Below, one piece after another: positions 1 through 5,334 of a stretch of 5,334 nt of DNA. The DNA comes from Elusimicrobia bacterium RIFCSPLOWO2_01_FULL_54_10 (GTDB lineage Bacteria > Elusimicrobiota > Elusimicrobia > 2-02-FULL-39-32): the NCBI GenBank assembly GCA_001799975.1, contig MGUQ01000094.1, positions 4,396-9,729 on the forward strand, read 5' to 3'. How positions within the stretch are numbered: the stretch's first letter is position 1; the number at the start of each line of letters is the position of its first letter. The notes beneath the pieces were generated by a model. That model had not been told where the DNA came from, searched no databases, and was given only the letters and a program-made list of their open reading frames with translations. Position numbers and translations under genes: made by a program.

Positions 1-1
1 T

Positions 2-817
2 TATAACGAATCCAAAAATCTCCTCGGCATGATCGAGGAAGTGTTCGCCCAGGCGCCTTCCGGCACCGACATCCTGGTGATCGACGATAATTCTCCGGAC
101 GGCACGGGCGGCATAGCGGACGCCATGGTCGCTAAAGACCCCCGCGTTTTTGTGATGCACCGCCCCGGGAAGCTCGGCTTGGGTTCGGCCTATGTTCAGG
201 GATTCGGCTGGGCTCTCGCTCGGCCGTACGAAGCGGTCATCCACATGGACTGCGATTTTTCCCACGATCCCAAAGATCTCCCCCGCCTGATCGAGGCCCT
301 CTCAGACTGTGATCTGGCTCTGGGCTCCCGATATGTTCAGGGCGGCGCCATTCAGAATTGGCCCTGGCACCGCCGCCTCATCAGCCGCTGCGGCAATCTT
401 TATGCGCGCTCGGTTCTGCAGATCGGCATCAAGGACCTGACCGGAGGGTTCAAGGCTTATAAACGCAAAGTTCTGGAATCCCTGGATTTAAGCCAGATCG
501 CCTCCAACGGATATGCGTTCTTGTCGGAAATGAAGTTCAAAGTCGTCCGCAAGGGATTTCGCGTCCGGGAAATCCCCATCATTTTCAAAGACCGCACGCA
601 GGGCAAGTCCAAGATGTCCAAAAAGATATTTTTGGAGGCCGCAATCATGGTCTGGCGCCTGCGCTTGTCGCCTGAAGGCGGGAATCTCCTGCCGTCATTA
701 GCGTTGGCATTCGCCGTACTAGCGATGCTCCACTACTACTGCAATTTTATGACCAATCATCATCTTCCCGATTTTCTGCCCGGGCTTTCCCAAAAAATCT
801 CCGGCCTTTTCAAATGA
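2..817 (+). CDS. Polyprenyl-phosphate sugar synthase (DPM1-like GT2 glycosyltransferase), 5' partial
   Basis: Probably transfers a sugar (mannose, glucose or similar) from a nucleotide sugar to a polyprenyl phosphate on the cytoplasmic face of the membrane. The reading frame is open from base 2, and the first visible residues, YNESKN, match the usual 'P-TYNE-N' beginning of this family. So the gene starts a few codons before the window, and the ATG at 29 is an internal methionine. Counting the first visible residue as 1, I see the nucleotide-binding VIDDNSPDGTG (about 26-36), KLGLGSAYVQGF, the metal-binding DxD within MDCDFSHDP (82-90, D83 and D85), GSRYVQGG, the DLTGGFKAY block (145-153) and FKDRTQGKSKMS (195-206). 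All are hallmarks of dolichol-phosphate mannose synthase relatives. After the catalytic domain there is one hydrophobic segment (about 228-249) and a short tail, probably a membrane anchor. The gene overlaps the next one by ATGA, so the two are likely co-translated. The family is secure, but the sugar and lipid are not determinable. Confidence 0.93.
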   Translation, partial: YNESKNLLGMIEEVFAQAPSGTDILVIDDNSPDGTGGIADAMVAKDPRVFVMHRPGKLGLGSAYVQGFGWALARPYEAVIHMDCDFSHDPKDLPRLIEALSDCDLALGSRYVQGGAIQNWPWHRRLISRCGNLYARSVLQIGIKDLTGGFKAYKRKVLESLDLSQIASNGYAFLSEMKFKVVRKGFRVREIPIIFKDRTQGKSKMSKKIFLEAAIMVWRLRLSPEGGNLLPSLALAFAVLAMLHYYCNFMTNHHLPDFLPGLSQKISGLFK

Positions 818-2694
818 TCCGGCACCTGCCGGTTGATTTTTTTTGGCTGGCCGCCGTTGAAACCCTGGCCGTCCTCATCGGCTTAAAAATATTCCATTAT
901 AGCGTTGATTTTAAAAGTGAACTTCTGAAACTCCTGGCCTCGTTCGGACTGGGCTTGGCCGTCATCTCCTGCTCCGTCCTCATGCTGGCCCATTTCAATC
1001 TCCTTTACCGCTGGGTGTTCCTGGTGTTTTTCGGAATTGTTTTCATCCTTGTTTCCGGCCAGATCCGCCCGCTTTTAGCCATTCTGAAAAACCTGAAGGA
1101 CCGGCTGGCCGCCCAAAATTTTTCCGGGTTCGACAAGCTTTTGCTTCTGCTTTTGGCCGCGGCGGTCTTGAGCGATTTTATCTTTGCGTTCACGCCGGCC
1201 ACCCAGGCCAGGGAATTGCATTACAACCTGGCCATGCCCAAACTGCTTCTCCGTCAAGGCGGCCTCATCGGTCATTTCGACGAGCACGCCAAGCATTTCC
1301 CGTTTCTTCTGGAGAATGTCTATACCTTGGCCTTGTCATTGGCCGGGCCGGTCTTAGCCAAACTCATTCACTACAGCTTGGGAGTTTTTTCATGCGTGCT
1401 GGTGTTTCATCTGGCGAGGACTTTTGTGGGTGTTTCCGCCGGCGTCCCTGCCGCGGTCTTTTTTTATCTGATGCCATTGGTGACCAGCGTTTCCGGGACA
1501 GCCAATGTTGAGCTCGGGACATTATATTTTGGACTTTTGAGCGTTTGTTTTCTACTTTTGTGGATGGAGGGAAAGGATTCCATCGTTTGCGCCGCACTGG
1601 CGGGCCTCATGGCCGGGTTTTCATGGCAAAGCAAGATCACCGGCCTCGCTATGGTTCCTGCCGGGCTGGCCTTCATCATTGCGATGGGCGGGTTGAATAA
1701 GCCGTCTTTCATTCCCGCGCTCAAGACGGCGGTCCTTTTCGGCTGTTTTGCGGCCCTTGGCTGTTCTCCCTGGCTGCTCAAGAACATCTATTATTCTGGC
1801 AATCCGCTTTTCCCATTTCCTGTTGATTTTCTGGGGTGGAAAGGACAGGAATACGCTGTGTTGGAGATCGCGCGCCAAGCAGCTTTTCGCGCCAATTTTT
1901 CCTTCTGGGAAGTGCTCAAGCTCCACAACAATGTCCTGATGGGCGACATCCTTTTCGGCCCGGGGCCCCTGGTGTTCGCTTTTGCCGTTCCAGGCATCCT
2001 TCTTAACCGGAGCCGGAACTCCTGGGCACTTTTATCCTTGAGCGCTCTCCTCTTCGCCTTCCACAATATCCTGTTTAACACCTATTTTCACCGCTTTTTT
2101 GATACGCGTTTCTATATCCTGATGTATTCCCTGCTTTGCATCCTTGCGGCCAAAGGATGGGTGGATCTGAAAACTCATTTCAAGCCCGTTTTGCTCAACG
2201 GGATGGTTCTTGCGGGGCTTGTTGTGCCGGGGTTTCTCCTGAGTCTGGTTTTCGGCGTCACAAAAATCCCCGTCTTCATCGGGCGGGAGAGCGAGGAACA
2301 GTTTTTGGAAAGGAAACTCGTGAATCATTCCCTGGTGAAAGCCATCAATGAGATCGTGAGCCCAAACTCCAAAATCGTGTATTTGGGCACGGACCCGCAG
2401 TGGTTTTATATGGACGCCCAGGCCGTCCTTCCTCCGGTGTACATGCACCGCCTGGAAGACCCCGAAGAGGTCGTCGAAGGGCTTAGAAAGATCCGCGCCA
2501 CCCATGTTCTGATATTCGAAGGGATGTTCAAGAGAAAAGACGGCGACAACATCCTCCATCACCCAGGTTTCTCGGAGATGGACTTGTACTGGAACCTGGA
2601 GCGTTTGAAGGCGACTTATTTCAGGGAAGTTTACAGGAACGACAAGGCCGTCCTCTACGAAGTTTCCTACCTGGACAACTCGAACAAGGTTTAG
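814..2694 (+). CDS. Polytopic GT-C glycosyltransferase (PMT/ArnT/GT39-like membrane protein)
   Basis: This 626-residue integral membrane protein has about 12-13 hydrophobic segments between residues 11 and 481, followed by a soluble C-terminal domain (about 485-626). Family members use a polyprenyl-phosphate sugar as donor and glycosylate lipid, protein or glycan outside the cytoplasmic membrane. Family-like sequence includes RELHYNLAMPKL in the first large extracytoplasmic loop (133-144), NVELG (231-235), the WQSKITG turn (271-277), the PWLLKNIYYSGNPLFPF block (319-335) and a RFYI segment near 432-435. The ATG at 814 overlaps the stop of the GT2 gene. No clear Shine-Dalgarno precedes it, so translational coupling is likely, and the GT2 product is the obvious donor-making partner. 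One oddity is that the first-loop aspartate expected next to E134 appears to be arginine (R133). The stop codon overlaps the stop of the convergent HD-GYP gene. The general class is well supported, but the acceptor and exact subfamily are unknown. Confidence 0.85.
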   Translation: MIRHLPVDFFWLAAVETLAVLIGLKIFHYSVDFKSELLKLLASFGLGLAVISCSVLMLAHFNLLYRWVFLVFFGIVFILVSGQIRPLLAILKNLKDRLAAQNFSGFDKLLLLLLAAAVLSDFIFAFTPATQARELHYNLAMPKLLLRQGGLIGHFDEHAKHFPFLLENVYTLALSLAGPVLAKLIHYSLGVFSCVLVFHLARTFVGVSAGVPAAVFFYLMPLVTSVSGTANVELGTLYFGLLSVCFLLLWMEGKDSIVCAALAGLMAGFSWQSKITGLAMVPAGLAFIIAMGGLNKPSFIPALKTAVLFGCFAALGCSPWLLKNIYYSGNPLFPFPVDFLGWKGQEYAVLEIARQAAFRANFSFWEVLKLHNNVLMGDILFGPGPLVFAFAVPGILLNRSRNSWALLSLSALLFAFHNILFNTYFHRFFDTRFYILMYSLLCILAAKGWVDLKTHFKPVLLNGMVLAGLVVPGFLLSLVFGVTKIPVFIGRESEEQFLERKLVNHSLVKAINEIVSPNSKIVYLGTDPQWFYMDAQAVLPPVYMHRLEDPEEVVEGLRKIRATHVLIFEGMFKRKDGDNILHHPGFSEMDLYWNLERLKATYFREVYRNDKAVLYEVSYLDNSNKV

Positions 2695-3818
2695 CGCTCG
2701 GCTGGAGCGGGGTCGGAGTGCTTGTGCAGGATTTCCACCATTTTAGGCAGGACGCGCTCAAAAGCTTCCCCGACTTTCGGATCAAAATGTTTTCCTACCC
2801 CGTCGCGAATGATCCTTAGAGTTTCCTTCATCGAAAATTTTTCCTTGTAAGCGCGTTTGGAAGTGAGTGCGTCGAAAACATCCGCCAGGGCCGTGATGCG
2901 GCCTTCAATGGGGATGGCTTCGCCCTTGAGCCCGCTGGGATATCCGCTGCCGTCAAATTTCTCGTGGTGAGACAGGGCTATCTTGTGCGACATCTTGATA
3001 AGTTCGTTTGTGGAATCCTTGAGGATTTCTGCTCCGTAAAGCGTGTGTTTGCGCATTTCAACCCATTCAGTTTCATTCAAGGACGCGGGCTTGCCCAAAA
3101 TGGCGTCGGGCACCCCGAGCTTGCCGATGTCGTGCATTGAGCTGGCTATGCGTAAATTTTCGCAGAATCTCGGAGGGAACCCCATTTCTTCCGCAATGAG
3201 GGCCGTATAGCGGCTCATGCGCAAAATGTGCTCGCCGGTGTCTTTGTCCTTGTATTCCGCCGCGGCGGCCAGGCGGAAGATGGTATCTTGGGCTGCTTCC
3301 AGAACCTGTTCATAGAGCTGGACATTTTCCACAGCCGCGCCCGCCTGCCTAGCCAAGATGGCCAGGAGCTCCTCATCCTCTTTATTGAATGATTTCCCGT
3401 TGGTTTTATTCAGGACTTGAAAAACTCCCTGCACCTCTTCGCGGAGGTTTTTCATGGGGGTGGTGAGGATGCTCTTGGTGCGGTAACCGGTGTCGCGGTC
3501 CACTTGGGGGTTGAACCGGGAATCTTTCCGGGCATTCTTGATGTTCAGGGTTTTTCCCGTGCGGGCCGCTTCCCCGGCAATGCCTTTGTCCCACGGGAAC
3601 GCAATCATGGAGGGGCTTCCCTGGGCCACTTTGGACCAGAGTATTTTTTTGTTTTTGTCTAAAATGAAGATGGTGCAGCGGTCTGCGGCGAGGAGGGACT
3701 TGGCTTCTTCGGCCAGGAGGGCCAGGAGCCCGTCACTGGTTTTTTCGGCTACGATCCGTTTGCTGAATTCAAGAAGCAGCCGGAGCTTTTTGACTTTACC
3801 ATTGGGTTTGCTCTTCAC
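2691..3818 (-). CDS. GAF and HD-GYP domain protein, probable cyclic-di-GMP phosphodiesterase
   Basis: This 375-residue protein has no membrane segment or signal peptide and probably acts in the cytoplasm. An N-terminal GAF domain (about 10-165) carries FPWDKGIAGEAARTGK and ends in an NK-x5-F-x3-DE pattern (N137 K138, F144, D148 E149). A helical linker leads into an HD-GYP domain (about 175-365). The metal and catalytic motifs are present: H197 in TGEHILRMS, HDIGK with H229, D230 and K233, H258, HHEKFDGSGYP with H284, H285 and the GYP at 292-294, and LADVFDALTSKRAY with D313. HD-GYP enzymes hydrolyse c-di-GMP to GMP or pGpG, and the complete motifs argue for an active enzyme gated by a GAF ligand. 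The start is a GTG at 3816-3818. It is the first possible one, because an in-frame TGA lies four codons upstream. No Shine-Dalgarno is visible. It follows the thiolase by 28 bases on the same strand and probably shares its transcript. The ligand of the GAF domain is unknown. Confidence 0.93.
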   Translation of the reverse strand: MKSKPNGKVKKLRLLLEFSKRIVAEKTSDGLLALLAEEAKSLLAADRCTIFILDKNKKILWSKVAQGSPSMIAFPWDKGIAGEAARTGKTLNIKNARKDSRFNPQVDRDTGYRTKSILTTPMKNLREEVQGVFQVLNKTNGKSFNKEDEELLAILARQAGAAVENVQLYEQVLEAAQDTIFRLAAAAEYKDKDTGEHILRMSRYTALIAEEMGFPPRFCENLRIASSMHDIGKLGVPDAILGKPASLNETEWVEMRKHTLYGAEILKDSTNELIKMSHKIALSHHEKFDGSGYPSGLKGEAIPIEGRITALADVFDALTSKRAYKEKFSMKETLRIIRDGVGKHFDPKVGEAFERVLPKMVEILHKHSDPAPAER

Positions 3819-3846
3819 AATGAAATATCATGGCAAATTTTTTAGC
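3819..3846 (-). other. 28-base AT-rich gap between thiolase and HD-GYP genes
   Basis: The gap between the thiolase TAA and the GTG of the HD-GYP gene is AT-rich. It holds no hairpin followed by a T-run, no convincing -35/-10 pair and no Shine-Dalgarno motif. This favours a shared thiolase to HD-GYP transcript with SD-independent or coupled translation of the second gene. An ATG at 3829-3831 opens only an 11-codon frame that overlaps the GTG start. Confidence 0.6.
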
Positions 3847-5199
3847 TTATTTGGAGTAGCGTTCGAGGATGACGGCTCCGCCCAGGCCGCCGGCGGCGCA
3901 AGCGGTGGCCAGGGCCGTGTTGACCTTGGAGTTGGCTTTCATTTCATACATGGCGTTTAAGATGATGCGGGTGCCCGTGGAAGCGAGGGGATGGCCCAAA
4001 GCGATGGTTCCCCCGTGCGGGTTCACCTGTTTTCTGTCATATTTTTCCTGCCAGTTCTGCTTGTACTTTTCCTTGCCCACCTTGAAGATGGACAGGCATG
4101 TTGCGGCGAAGGCCTCGTGAAGCTCGATGTCGTCCAAGTGGGCAAAAGGCATGCCTGCGCGCTTCAAAGCCATGTCAGTGGCGTAGATGGGAGAGAGCCC
4201 CATGTGAGCGGGGTTATTCCCCCAAAAAGCCCAGCTTTTGAGTTCCGCGATGATTTCCAAACCTAAATCTTTGGCCCGGTCTTCGGAAGCCACAATCACG
4301 GCCGCGGCCCCATCCGAGCGGGCGCAGGAGTTGAAAAGCGTAAGGGTGGCTTGCGTTTGGCCTTCCACATATTTCTTCCCAAAAATGTATTTGCCAAAAT
4401 TTTCATAAAACTGCTTGATGGAAAACTGCGGGCTGTCGAACATGACCGGGGCCTTGCTCATCATCTTGGGTTTCTCCACAAGGCCTTCTCTTAAAAACGG
4501 ATATTCGTCCCGCTCCAGCTTTGCCCCTTCCTGGTTCACGGGCACGATGTGGGAGTCATAAAATCCGTTTTTTTCAGATTCCAGGGCCCGGCGGTAGCTC
4601 TCGAGGGCGTATTCATCCTGGGATTCGCGGGGAATGGAATACATCTGGGCGCAGATTTCTGCCGTGCCCGCCATATTGACCAGTTCCACAGGGTCCGTGA
4701 GGCCTTCTTCAATGCAGTCCGTGATCTGAATGCGGGGATTGTCCCAAAGGGTGGCCCAGTTTTCTTTGAGTGCTTCCTTGGAGCGGATTTCTTTCAAGGC
4801 CCGGGAGCCGCGGATGAGATACGGGAAATTGGACATGGCTTCAGTCCCGCCGGCAATATAGAGGTTCCCTTCCCCTACAATGATGTGGCGGGCCGCACTG
4901 CAAATGGATTCCATGCCGGAAACGCAGTTGGCCTGCACCGTGACGGCATGGGCTTTTTCGGGGAGTCCGGATTGAAGAAGGGCGATACGGGCGATGTTGG
5001 GGGCGCTGGAACCCTGGCCCACCCAGCCGGCAATGACGCCGTCTACCGCGTGCGGATAAAGGGATGTTTTGTGCAGGAGGCCTTCGATGGTATGTTTAAG
5101 GAGGGCTTCCGGAGTCATGGAGGACAGCGACTTGGAGATGTGGCCGATGGGGGTTCGGACGCCTGAACAAAGCACCACTTTTCTGGCCTTGATGTCCAT
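3847..5199 (-). CDS. Thiolase family acetyl-CoA acyltransferase (FadI-like 3-ketoacyl-CoA thiolase / acetyl-CoA acetyltransferase)
   Basis: The protein catalyses CoA-dependent cleavage of 3-ketoacyl-CoA to acetyl-CoA plus a shortened acyl-CoA, or the reverse condensation of two acetyl-CoA. The 450-residue sequence starts with KVVLCSGVRTPIG, as thiolases do. It contains the nucleophile loop NCVSGMES (C92), GGTEAMSN (117-124), SDGAAAVIV (295-303), HEAFAA (H361), GGTIALGHPLASTGTR (H403) and CAAGGLGGA (C434), so every catalytic residue is in place. It is longer than the common 390-residue biosynthetic thiolases. The extra length lies in the loop domain (about 125-180 and 245-285) and in a lysine-rich insert after the HEAFA motif (about 373-390). 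HEAFA instead of NEAFA, and GHPLASTG instead of GHPLGASG, point to the FadI / trifunctional-enzyme beta-subunit branch rather than PhaA/AtoB. The ATG at 5197-5199 is well placed against the family N-terminus but has no Shine-Dalgarno. No FadJ-type partner lies nearby in the window. Chain-length specificity and physiological direction cannot be read from sequence. Confidence 0.94.
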   Translation of the reverse strand: MDIKARKVVLCSGVRTPIGHISKSLSSMTPEALLKHTIEGLLHKTSLYPHAVDGVIAGWVGQGSSAPNIARIALLQSGLPEKAHAVTVQANCVSGMESICSAARHIIVGEGNLYIAGGTEAMSNFPYLIRGSRALKEIRSKEALKENWATLWDNPRIQITDCIEEGLTDPVELVNMAGTAEICAQMYSIPRESQDEYALESYRRALESEKNGFYDSHIVPVNQEGAKLERDEYPFLREGLVEKPKMMSKAPVMFDSPQFSIKQFYENFGKYIFGKKYVEGQTQATLTLFNSCARSDGAAAVIVASEDRAKDLGLEIIAELKSWAFWGNNPAHMGLSPIYATDMALKRAGMPFAHLDDIELHEAFAATCLSIFKVGKEKYKQNWQEKYDRKQVNPHGGTIALGHPLASTGTRIILNAMYEMKANSKVNTALATACAAGGLGGAVILERYSK

Positions 5200-5205
5200 G
5201 CGGTA

Positions 5206-5234
5206 AAGTTAACAGTTAATTCATATTCCGTCAA
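5206..5234 (-). promoter_or_regulatory. Candidate sigma70-type promoter for the thiolase/HD-GYP operon (proximal)
   Basis: On the minus strand there is a -35 box TTGACG (5234-5229, five of six consensus bases). It is followed by exactly 17 bases and a -10-like TAACTT (5211-5206), which matches the three most conserved -10 positions (first T, second A, last T). A start about seven bases downstream would fall at or next to the thiolase ATG at 5199, giving a leaderless or nearly leaderless mRNA. That would agree with the absence of a Shine-Dalgarno motif. The assignment is by consensus only. Confidence 0.45.
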
Positions 5235-5251
5235 GGATCTGTATAAGTCAA
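5223..5251 (-). promoter_or_regulatory. Candidate distal promoter nested upstream of the first
   Basis: On the minus strand TTGACT (5251-5246) lies 17 bases before GAATAT (5228-5223), a weak -10 that keeps the second A, the fifth A and the last T. Its -10 abuts the -35 of the proximal candidate, because both -35 boxes lie in copies of the same 8-base repeat 17 bases apart. A start here would give a leader of about 16 bases to the thiolase ATG. Only one of the two may be used, and the extra TTGAC could instead be part of an operator. Confidence 0.25.
5242..5247 (+). promoter_or_regulatory. Possible -10 box (TATAAG) for the rightward gene
   Basis: TATAAG matches five of six bases of the -10 consensus on the plus strand, but no acceptable -35 sits 16-18 bases upstream. 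The nearest good one, TTAACA at 5209-5214, is 27 bases away. A start from here would fall around 5253-5255, only a few bases before the ATG at 5258 and inside the apparent ribosome binding site, so this is weak. Confidence 0.2.
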
Positions 5252-5254
5252 GGA
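5250..5254 (+). promoter_or_regulatory. Shine-Dalgarno-like AAGGA before the ATG at 5258
   Basis: AAGGA ends three bases before the ATG at 5258-5260. The motif is good but the spacing is on the short side. It supports this ATG as the start of the rightward gene. It is part of the right copy of the GTCAAGGA repeat, so the match may be partly coincidental. Confidence 0.4.
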
Positions 5255-5257
5255 CAT

Positions 5258-5334
5258 ATGCGACATTTTGGGGATTTGAGCCAGGACCTGGAGAGGGGCT
5301 TTAAGGCCCAAAGAATGATGGGGTCTCAGGGTGT
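5258..5334 (+). CDS. Start of an unidentified protein, 3' partial
   Basis: An ATG preceded by AAGGA opens a frame that stays open for 25 codons to the window edge. The visible protein begins MRHFGDLSQDLERG and continues with a short charged stretch containing KAQRMMGSQG. There is no signal peptide or membrane segment in what is visible. An in-frame TAA at 5210-5212 lies upstream, and no other ATG lies between it and 5258. The gene would be divergent from the thiolase and would share the 58-base intergenic region. I do not recognise the family. The short length means this could be chance, but the tight divergent layout and RBS-like motif make a real gene more likely than not. Confidence 0.5.
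   Translation, partial: MRHFGDLSQDLERGFKAQRMMGSQG

Larger units (their letters stand above)
5230..5254. repeat. Direct repeat GTCAAGGA x2, 17-base period
   Basis: The 8-mer GTCAAGGA occurs at 5230-5237 and again at 5247-5254, with 9 bases between copies. Read on the minus strand each copy is TCCTTGAC and supplies a -35-like TTGAC. Read on the plus strand the right copy supplies the AAGGA in front of the rightward gene. A 17-base period is not an integral helical repeat, so a classical same-face dimer operator is less likely than duplicated promoter elements. Confidence 0.6.

Noticed and set aside
29..31. ATG at 29 as the true start of the GT2 gene
   Set aside because: The frame is open upstream to the window edge and encodes YNESKN, the conserved N-terminal strand and loop of the family, so the real start lies before the window.
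457..1787. Several antisense frames of 60-107 codons across the glycosyltransferase genes
   Set aside because: They overlap each other and the coding strand, are rich in Arg/Lys/Pro as expected of shadow frames, and have no supporting start signals.
2032..2562. Open frame of 176 codons antisense to the GT-C gene
   Set aside because: It lies fully within the well-supported GT-C coding region, shows no recognisable domain and has the low-complexity composition of a shadow frame.
2695..2709. Small inverted repeat CGCTC / GAGCG after the GT-C stop as a terminator
   Set aside because: The stem is only five base pairs, lies inside the HD-GYP coding region and is not followed by a T-run on either strand.
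3796..3831. 11-codon minus-strand frame from an ATG upstream of the GTG start, possible leader peptide
   Set aside because: It has no ribosome binding site and no attenuator-like structure or codon run, and a frame this short is expected by chance.
3490..3960. Plus-strand open frame of 156 codons spanning the HD-GYP start and thiolase end
   Set aside because: It overlaps two confident minus-strand genes and their junction, and shows no ribosome binding site or recognisable protein signature.
4549..5166. Open frame of 205 codons on the plus strand across the thiolase gene
   Set aside because: It is antisense to a gene with all thiolase catalytic motifs. Its Gly/Phe/Ala/Asp-rich composition is typical of the reverse complement of GC-biased codons, and no domain is recognisable.
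1..5334. CRISPR array, tRNA/rRNA genes, insertion sequence ends or prophage genes
   Set aside because: I saw no regularly spaced long repeats, cloverleaf-like intergenic sequence, terminal inverted repeats or transposase/integrase motifs. Nearly all of the window is accounted for by ordinary coding genes.

Overview
The window looks like bacterial chromosome from a moderately GC-rich organism. It is densely packed: four substantial coding regions fill almost everything up to position 5199, gene borders overlap or are only tens of bases apart, and there is no sign of phage, transposon, CRISPR or RNA genes. The mix of polyprenyl-phosphate sugar glycosyltransferases, a soluble GAF plus HD-GYP protein and a degradative-type thiolase would fit a Gram-negative or candidate-phylum bacterium. 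An uncultured lineage such as Omnitrophota or a deltaproteobacterium-like group is only a weak guess, because no marker gene is present.

Left part, plus strand (2-2694). A GT2 glycosyltransferase of the dolichol/polyprenol-phosphate mannose synthase type is cut at its 5' end by the window. It overlaps by four bases (ATGA) a 626-residue polytopic GT-C type glycosyltransferase. The likely joint job is cytoplasmic charging of a polyprenyl-phosphate with a sugar by the first protein, and transfer of that sugar to an acceptor on the outer face of the inner membrane by the second. The acceptor cannot be told from sequence.

Middle and right part, minus strand (5199 down to 2691). A FadI-like thiolase of 450 residues is followed after 28 bases by a 375-residue GAF/HD-GYP protein, a probable cyclic-di-GMP phosphodiesterase. 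The two are probably one transcript. The HD-GYP gene converges on the GT-C gene so tightly that their stop codons share bases (TTAG at 2691-2694).

Right edge (5200-5334). A 58-base divergent intergenic region separates the thiolase from the start of another plus-strand gene that leaves the window after 25 codons. This short region holds an 8-base direct repeat, two nested candidate promoters facing the thiolase, and a Shine-Dalgarno-like AAGGA for the rightward gene. I see no clearly new biological system here. The points most worth a second look are the displaced acidic residue in the GT-C first loop, the nucleotide-binding type signature in the GAF domain, the repeat/promoter arrangement at 5206-5254, and the lack of ribosome binding sites at most starts.
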